Positions 11,901 through 13,882 of a DNA stretch of 13,882 nucleotides are shown here, one piece after another. The notes under the pieces are model-generated. The model was given only the letters and a program-made list of their open reading frames with translations. It made no database searches and was not told the DNA's origin. Source of the DNA: Candidatus Kaiserbacteria bacterium RIFCSPHIGHO2_01_FULL_58_22 (GTDB lineage: Bacteria > Patescibacteriota > Minisyncoccia > Phycocordibacterales > UBA2100). Both the position numbers and the translations under genes were made by a program. Every line of letters begins with the position of its first letter. Position 1 is the stretch's first letter. The stretch covers positions 3,384-17,265 of the forward strand of contig MFLB01000001.1 in NCBI GenBank assembly GCA_001781445.1, in the 5' to 3' direction.

Positions 11901-12233
11901 TCAGAGTTTGAGAAGTCTGCGCAATTTGGTATCAATGTGTCTCGTCGTTGTAACCGAAACAGCTCCAATCGCGCCACGTATAAGTCCGGTATCAACCGAG
12001 AGGATTTTATCGCAACGAACAACCGAGGGTGACACCAATCCGTTTTGCTCGGTAGCTGGAAGTGGTGTATGCCACCGTTTTGGCCCTGTAGCTCGTGTGG
12101 TTATAAATGCAACTACGATATGTTCCTCCGATGCGCCGACAACGAGAGACGGGCGACGCTTCTCGCCTGATAGATCCGTAAAGGGAAATGTTACGAGAAC
12201 GACATCACCCTTTTTGACTGTTCCTCTTTCCAT
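11901..12233 (-). CDS. MazF/PemK-like toxin (endoribonuclease)
   Basis: A 110-residue protein of the MazF/PemK/CcdB fold, in which toxins usually cut mRNA at short sites. Typical features are VKKGDVVLVTFPFTDLSGEKRRPSLVV (6-32, with the conserved R-P at 27-28), VVAFITTRATG (40-50, including the conserved Thr of the active site), TEQNGLVSPSVVRCDKILSVD (61-81) and a final helix RHIDTKLRRLLKL. I chose the ATG at 12233 because it puts the start just before the conserved G-D-V-V strand; the longer frame runs back into the antitoxin gene. It overlaps the antitoxin by 29 nt, giving tight co-translation. The reverse partner type (Phd antitoxin) differs from classic MazE, but such mixed pairs are known. 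Confidence 0.88.
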   Translation of the reverse strand: MERGTVKKGDVVLVTFPFTDLSGEKRRPSLVVGASEEHIVVAFITTRATGPKRWHTPLPATEQNGLVSPSVVRCDKILSVDTGLIRGAIGAVSVTTTRHIDTKLRRLLKL

Positions 12234-12477
12234 ACCACTTCTTGATGTCCTTATCTGAATACAAATCAGGCTCGTCCCAGAGAAAATCAAATGTGCCCGA
12301 GGTAGCGGCAAAATTCACGATGTCGCTTACCTTCGGGTTATATTTCTGCGGGTACGGAGTAACGATCACTTCAGGCTTATTGCGCCTGCCTATCGCGACG
12401 GGACGCCCGGTCGCCTTCACCGCCTCAACTATCCTGCTGATGTTCTTACGCGCATTAGTAGTCGAAATAGTTCTCAT
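12205..12477 (-). CDS. Phd/YefM-type antitoxin
   Basis: A 90-residue antitoxin. The N-terminal half is the Phd/YefM DNA-binding fold: STTNARKNISRIVEAVKATGRPVAIGRRNKPEVIVTPY (5-42), with the NARKN helix and the P-V-x-I-x-R-x-x-K-P-E-V-I-V strand pair. The C-terminal tail (about 50-90, FAATSGTFDFLWDEPDLYSDKDIKKWYGKRN) would wrap around the toxin. It is first in its transcript, with a strong promoter and a double TGTACA site directly upstream, fitting autoregulation. The ATG at 12477 lies 7 nt from the -10 box, so the mRNA is probably leaderless. Confidence 0.88.
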   Translation of the reverse strand: MRTISTTNARKNISRIVEAVKATGRPVAIGRRNKPEVIVTPYPQKYNPKVSDIVNFAATSGTFDFLWDEPDLYSDKDIKKWYGKRNSQKG

Positions 12478-12484
12478 GCATCAA

Positions 12485-12512
12485 ATTGTACAAAATGTAC
12501 ATTTCCCGTCAA
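12485..12512 (-). promoter_or_regulatory. Toxin-antitoxin promoter with embedded operator
   Basis: On the minus strand TTGACG (12507-12512) and TACAAT (12485-12490) are spaced by 16 bp, the best -35/-10 pair in the window. Two TGTACA hexamers (12487-12492 and 12496-12501), each a palindrome and 3 bp apart, cover the -10 and spacer, a likely site for the Phd-type antitoxin. The box ends 7 nt before the ATG. Confidence 0.7.
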
Positions 12513-12523
12513 GCCCGAATGCA

Positions 12524-13309
12524 CTATTTCCGCGCGATGAAGACATCGTAATTGTTCTCACCAGCCACTCTGACCCCCGCTTCGATCTTTTTGAACCCGG
12601 CAGACCTAAGAAATTGTGTAAGTTCGTCACGCGACAATAGGTAGCTATATGAAGGATATACTTTGACGCTCGCGGTCCTTTGAAAGAGCAGTCGCAGAGT
12701 CCACGTCCGTATCTTGCTTTCTTTGTCATGATCGATTCGCCACGTTATTTGGACGGGTCCGTGGGTTGTATTTACCGTGCCGATGTCTTCTTCGTGCGGG
12801 TGCTCCTTGCGACTTGTCACGTCGAGGTAAAGATATCCGCCCGGAGCGAGGAGCGCATAAAAATTCTGAATGGCTCGCTGAATTTCCTCTCGCGAGCGCG
12901 CGGGCACGATCCAGTTTTGCTCCCACGAGGCCGCATACACCAGCGAATTGCCGCGACAGTAGGCAAGATCAAATTTGTTCCTACCAAAATGTTGCGCAAG
13001 ATCCGCCCACATCACGTGGTGTGCCTCTATTGTGAGTTTCCGCTTTTTCGCATTCAGTCTAATCTGCCTCACCATCTCACTGCTCTTGTCCGTGCCGACT
13101 ACGTTGTATCCCCGCTCAACTAAATCGAGTGTGAGAAATCCCGATCCGCACCCCGCGTCGAGAATCTTCGACTCTTTCGTGATACCCAAACGTTTCATCA
13201 GTACGATAAATCCGCGTACGTATTTCGGTTTGTCGTATATCTTCTCCAAACAAAAATCCCACACCTCCGGGAGGCTGTAGAAAGCGTCGCCTCTTTGAAG
13301 TTTTCTCAT
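12524..13309 (-). CDS. SAM-dependent class I methyltransferase (glycine N-methyltransferase-like)
   Basis: A 261-residue Rossmann-fold methyltransferase. Motif I is ILDAGCGSGFLTLDL (49-63), the acidic residue after strand 2 is D74 in NVVGTDKSSEM, and strand 4 is FDLAYCRGNSLVYAA (113-127), followed by LLAPGGYLYLDV (153-164). The RGNSLVYAA segment and the general layout resemble small-molecule N-methyltransferases such as glycine/sarcosine N-methyltransferase rather than RNA or protein methyltransferases, but the substrate cannot be told. The ATG overlaps the riboflavin kinase stop by 4 nt (ATGA), so the two are co-translated. The gene ends 46 nt before the toxin-antitoxin start. Confidence 0.85.
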   Translation of the reverse strand: MRKLQRGDAFYSLPEVWDFCLEKIYDKPKYVRGFIVLMKRLGITKESKILDAGCGSGFLTLDLVERGYNVVGTDKSSEMVRQIRLNAKKRKLTIEAHHVMWADLAQHFGRNKFDLAYCRGNSLVYAASWEQNWIVPARSREEIQRAIQNFYALLAPGGYLYLDVTSRKEHPHEEDIGTVNTTHGPVQITWRIDHDKESKIRTWTLRLLFQRTASVKVYPSYSYLLSRDELTQFLRSAGFKKIEAGVRVAGENNYDVFIARK

Positions 13310-13668
13310 GGAATCGAACGGAGGGTCCCGCTCTTGAAATACTCTCGGACTTTTTGTACGTCGTCTGCGATCGCGGCGCGGAGGGTGTCGTCGCTCTCGA
13401 ACGTAGCGCTGTCGCGGAGATTTTCGATAAGTTCGATGGTGATCTCTTTCCCGTAGAGATCGGGGCTTGCATCTATGATGTGCGCCTCGAGAACGCGCCG
13501 CGTCGGATCGGCGAAGGCGGCGGCGAGATAGCGCGCGTCGCCTACGGCGACGCGCGCCGCATAGATTCCCGACACGCTCGCATCATCGAGCGGAATATTC
13601 ACCGTCGGATAGCCGAGCGAGGCCGCGCGCTTCGTGCCTTTTTGAACGACACCGGAGAATGATTTCAT
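13306..13668 (-). CDS. ribF: Riboflavin kinase, stand-alone (RibF C-terminal domain only)
   Basis: A 120-residue riboflavin kinase that makes FMN from riboflavin and ATP. It shows FSGVVQKGTKRAASLGYPTVNI (4-25, with the P-T-x-N motif at 21-24 that binds Mg-ATP), GIYAARV (34-40), the catalytic glutamate in LEAHIID (E61), DLYGKEITIELIENLRDSATF (70-90) and DTLRAAIADDVQKVREYF. The G-R before L-G-[FY]-P-T-x-N is replaced by A-A-S. Most bacterial RibF proteins are bifunctional with an N-terminal FAD synthase domain; here that domain is missing, and the open frame upstream runs into tRNA-Ser on the other strand. I chose the ATG at 13668, 12 nt after a TATGAT box. Confidence 0.88.
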   Translation of the reverse strand: MKSFSGVVQKGTKRAASLGYPTVNIPLDDASVSGIYAARVAVGDARYLAAAFADPTRRVLEAHIIDASPDLYGKEITIELIENLRDSATFESDDTLRAAIADDVQKVREYFKSGTLRSIP

Positions 13669-13680
13669 GCGTATGACGAT

Positions 13681-13686
13681 ATCATA
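13681..13686 (-). promoter_or_regulatory. -10-like box of the riboflavin kinase/methyltransferase operon
   Basis: The minus strand reads TATGAT 12 nt before the ATG at 13668. No clear -35. It is divergent from the tRNA-Ser promoter about 25 bp away. Confidence 0.35.
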
Positions 13687-13708
13687 TCGCTCTGCCGTGC
13701 CGTCGTTT

Positions 13709-13717
13709 TGTGATACA
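13709..13717 (+). promoter_or_regulatory. Extended -10 for tRNA-Ser
   Basis: TGTGATACA (TGn plus GATACA) ends 9 nt before the tRNA 5' end. It is identical to the element in front of rplS. Confidence 0.45.
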
Positions 13718-13726
13718 ACGTTGCGT

Positions 13727-13808
13727 GGAGGGGTCGGATAATGGTATTCCACTAGTCTTGAAAACTAGCGCCCGCAAGGGCTTGTGGGTTCGACTCCCAC
13801 CCCCTCCG
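13727..13808 (+). tRNA. tRNA-Ser(TGA)
   Basis: Class II tRNA: acceptor GGAGGGG/CCCCTCC with discriminator G, anticodon stem CTAGT/ACTAG with loop CTTGAAA (anticodon TGA), long variable arm GCCC-GCAA-GGGC and T-arm GTGGG-TTCGACT-CCCAC. CCA is not encoded. It is the only plus-strand tRNA in the window. Confidence 0.96.
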
Positions 13809-13858
13809 CCGACCGCCGCGGCTATTCACAGCCTCTCCCGAGGGACGCTTGCGCAGGC

Positions 13859-13882
13859 TGTACAATAAAGCCTATATGAAGA
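13859..13882 (+). promoter_or_regulatory. Promoter and first codons of a gene cut by the window end
   Basis: TGTACAAT contains a TACAAT -10 box (13861-13866) and is followed after 9 nt by ATG AAG A at 13876, probably the start of a plus-strand gene that continues past the window. Nothing can be said of its product. The stretch from 13809 to 13858 holds only a weak 6-bp inverted repeat (CAGCCT at 13829, AGGCTG at 13855). Confidence 0.4.

Noticed and set aside
13829..13860. Intrinsic terminator after tRNA-Ser
   Set aside because: The 6-bp CAGCCT/AGGCTG stem has a long loop and is followed by TACAATAAAG rather than a T-run.
1..13882. CRISPR array, insertion sequence or prophage
   Set aside because: No regularly spaced repeats, transposase motifs or phage structural genes were seen on either strand.

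Overview
The window looks like a chromosomal segment of a Candidate Phyla Radiation bacterium (Patescibacteria, probably the Parcubacteria/Paceibacteria side). This is inferred from the gene set, not from a database match. The supporting features are very tight packing with many 1-5 nt gaps and ATGA overlaps, five tRNA genes that all lack an encoded CCA, a short pilM-pilN-pilO block, a multi-pass DUF2914-type protein, and several promoters whose -10 box lies only 6-12 nt from the start codon, implying leaderless or nearly leaderless mRNAs. The standard genetic code fits every gene.

Layout. 1-4000 is an envelope region: a DedA-family membrane protein (cut by the window edge) coupled to a GT4 glycosyltransferase on the plus strand, two small unknown ORFs that may be one frameshifted gene, then on the minus strand a GT4 glycosyltransferase coupled to an alpha/beta hydrolase. 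4071-6350 (minus) holds tRNA-His, a DUF4383-like membrane protein with a strong terminator, a DUF2914-like membrane protein and a PduO-type cobalamin adenosyltransferase. 6383-7192 is the most unusual part: an intact tRNA-Leu(GAG) with a LAGLIDADG endonuclease gene ending 8 nt before its 5' end, and on the far side of that gene a short tRNA-Leu-like relic. 7213-8400 holds rplS, an acylphosphatase, a 101-bp element with perfect 16-bp inverted ends next to tRNA-Val(TAC), and tRNA-Arg(TCT). 8430-11073 is a type IV pilus assembly operon (pilM, pilN, pilO, a 22-codon mini-ORF and a small membrane protein). 11093-12477 is a toxin-antitoxin pair followed within 5 nt by a cytidylyltransferase and ruvX. 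12524-13668 is a riboflavin kinase coupled to a SAM methyltransferase. tRNA-Ser(TGA) and the first bases of a new gene close the window on the plus strand.

How the parts work together: the glycosyltransferases, DedA and hydrolase suggest glycolipid or surface-glycan synthesis; PilM/N/O form the inner-membrane platform of a type IV pilus; the riboflavin kinase and the stand-alone cytidylyltransferase could form a split FMN-to-FAD route. The best candidate for something new is the tRNA-Leu/LAGLIDADG arrangement, which reads as a free-standing homing endonuclease that inserted into a tRNA gene and rebuilt its 5' half, leaving the old piece stranded. There is no CRISPR array, insertion sequence or rRNA, and no stretch over 300 bases without a gene.
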